Below are positions 63,233 to 64,000 of a stretch of DNA of 64,000 nt, piece by piece; position 1 is the first letter of the stretch; each line of letters begins with the position of its first letter. The stretch lies in the NCBI GenBank assembly GCA_963847085.1, contig CAWJYO010000009.1, positions 868,001 to 932,000 of the forward strand, in the 5' to 3' direction. The notes under the pieces were generated by a model that did no database searches, was not told the DNA's origin, and worked only from the letters and a program-made list of their open reading frames with translations. The translations under genes were made by a program, and so were the position numbers. The stretch comes from Ilyomonas sp963847085 (GTDB lineage Bacteria > Bacteroidota > Bacteroidia > Chitinophagales > Chitinophagaceae).

Positions 63233-63673
63233 TCAATCGTACTTCCGCTTTCGCGGCTTTGGGCCATTGCCTTCCAATTCTTGTAGCAAGGTTTCGGGTG
63301 TCGGATTGCTGGTAATGGTTACAGAAATAAGGTAAAAGAAAAAGAAGATGGCCAAAAAAGAAAGCAGTTCTTTCCATCGAATCCAATAACCCCAAACAGA
63401 GTACAGGCTTGCCTTTCCGGGCGATGCAGCTTCATAAATAATGGGTACTTTTTCTCCTTCATCCAAACGGCGAAACACATAACCTGCAGGAACAGAATAA
63501 GTTTGATGTTCGATAGTATAAATAGCGAAAGGAGCTTTGGCTTGCTGCGCAGAATCGTACTTATAATGGATAGAAGCACGATAAAATTCTCCATCAAAAT
63601 AATCCGGCTCGCGGGTAAACAAAACATACAGCGGATAAATGACCAAAAACAATATCACTACGTTTCTTAACAC
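63233..63673 (-). CDS. DUF3592-like membrane protein
   Basis: About 146 residues from a GTG at 63671-63673, preceded by AAAGGA at 7 nt. TM1: NVVILFLVIYPLYVLFTREP. A periplasmic beta-rich middle follows (FYRASIHYKYDSAQQAKAPF, YSVPAGYVFRRLDEGEKVPI), then IYEAASPGKASLYSVWGYWI and TM2 LLSFLAIFFFFYLISVTI. The layout (TM, V-x-Y-x-P-x-x-P hinge, TM) matches DUF3592-type proteins; function unknown. An upstream TTG (63730) is an alternative start. Confidence 0.65.
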   Translation of the reverse strand: MLRNVVILFLVIYPLYVLFTREPDYFDGEFYRASIHYKYDSAQQAKAPFAIYTIEHQTYSVPAGYVFRRLDEGEKVPIIYEAASPGKASLYSVWGYWIRWKELLSFLAIFFFFYLISVTITSNPTPETLLQELEGNGPKPRKRKYD

Positions 63674-63751
63674 ATTAATATCCTTTCTTTTTTGCTGTTC
63701 GACAAGCAATGCAAATATCCGTAAAACCAAACATCTGAGGGCGGTTATGGC

Positions 63752-64000
63752 TCAATTCAGATTTCTAAAATCAACCGGCACTAATTTGCTCACGCCCGGC
63801 TCCTGCATCGTTACGCCATAAATCACATCTACTGTACTCATGGTGGTTTTATTATGCGTAACAATAATAAACTGCGAGTTGTCGCTAAACTGTTTAATCA
63901 TGTTGGTAAACTTGCCCACGTTGGCATCATCCAGCGGCGCATCCACTTCATCCAGAATACAAAACGGGGCAGGCTTAATTAAATAAATAGCAAACAGAAG
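63752..64000 (-). CDS. smc: Chromosome segregation protein SMC, C-terminal end (partial)
   Basis: The window holds only the last ~82 residues. FCILDEVDAPLDDANVGKFT is the SMC Walker B/D-loop (DEVDAPLDDAN), SQFIIVTHNKTTMSTVDVIY the His switch region, and GVTMQEPGVSKLVPVDF the C-terminal end. The frame is open to position 64000 and the gene continues beyond. The protein is the ATPase core of chromosome condensation. Confidence 0.93.
   Translation of the reverse strand, partial: LLFAIYLIKPAPFCILDEVDAPLDDANVGKFTNMIKQFSDNSQFIIVTHNKTTMSTVDVIYGVTMQEPGVSKLVPVDFRNLN

Noticed and set aside
1..64000. tRNA or rRNA genes
   Set aside because: No cloverleaf-like segment or T-loop consensus, and no rRNA signature, was recognised on either strand.

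Overview
This 64 kb window comes from a member of the Bacteroidota, most likely the family Chitinophagaceae. The evidence is the SecD-SecF single-chain fusion, a type 9 secretion C-terminal sorting domain on a secreted protein, many promoters of the Bacteroidota type (TAnnTTTG), frequent TTG/GTG starts and a moderately AT-rich composition. No rRNA, tRNA or CRISPR array was seen.

Layout. 1-2100 (minus): heme genes hemA-hemC. 2841-13055 (plus): an exopolysaccharide/capsule locus with a Wza-like export lipoprotein, a Wzc-like tyrosine kinase, a NusG-like antiterminator, fcl and gmd (GDP-L-fucose supply), glycosyltransferases and a Wzy/WaaL-type membrane protein. 13107-29322: mixed housekeeping genes (aldo/keto reductase, MerR regulator with a thioredoxin-like partner, cation/proton antiporter, enoyl-CoA hydratase, greA, HIT hydrolase, ruvC, e(P4)-type phosphatase, aldehyde dehydrogenase, secDF). 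29575-35283: a three-gene CusCBA/CzcCBA-type heavy-metal RND efflux operon. 35300-39010: a small accessory island with a GGK-rich mini protein, a 35-residue mini protein, a phage Rha-type regulator, an unknown 128-residue protein, an IS1-like transposase and a NADAR-domain protein. 39083-52807: core genes (SPOR-like protein, ddl, PASTA protein, rhodanese, two DinB proteins, rpoC, receiver protein, clpC, STAS protein). 53473-60619: secreted proteins (S74 chaperone protein with T9SS tail, cupin-like protein, S12 serine hydrolase, coiled-coil protein, GH30 glycosidase). 60863-64000: gluQ, two hypotheticals and the C-terminus of smc.

Data quality. Many genes, including essential ones (rpoC, hemA, hemC), are broken by one- or two-base indels or a single nonsense codon while the flanking protein sequence is fully conserved. 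I read these as assembly or sequencing errors, and give each as one gene spanning its fragments. Several large genes (secDF, the RND pump, clpC) are intact, so the errors are clustered.

Unexplained signals: (1) a dispersed motif with core TTTGTTTTTGCC, often continued as a T-run plus ATAAA, in more than 20 places on both strands, between genes and inside them; (2) a ~110 bp intergenic repeat present twice in opposite orientation, 26.5 kb apart; (3) three island genes with a TAnnTTTG box exactly 4 nt before the ATG, which predicts leaderless mRNAs; (4) palindromes at the island's rha and NADAR promoters; (5) a 62 bp near-perfect palindrome between the receiver gene and clpC.
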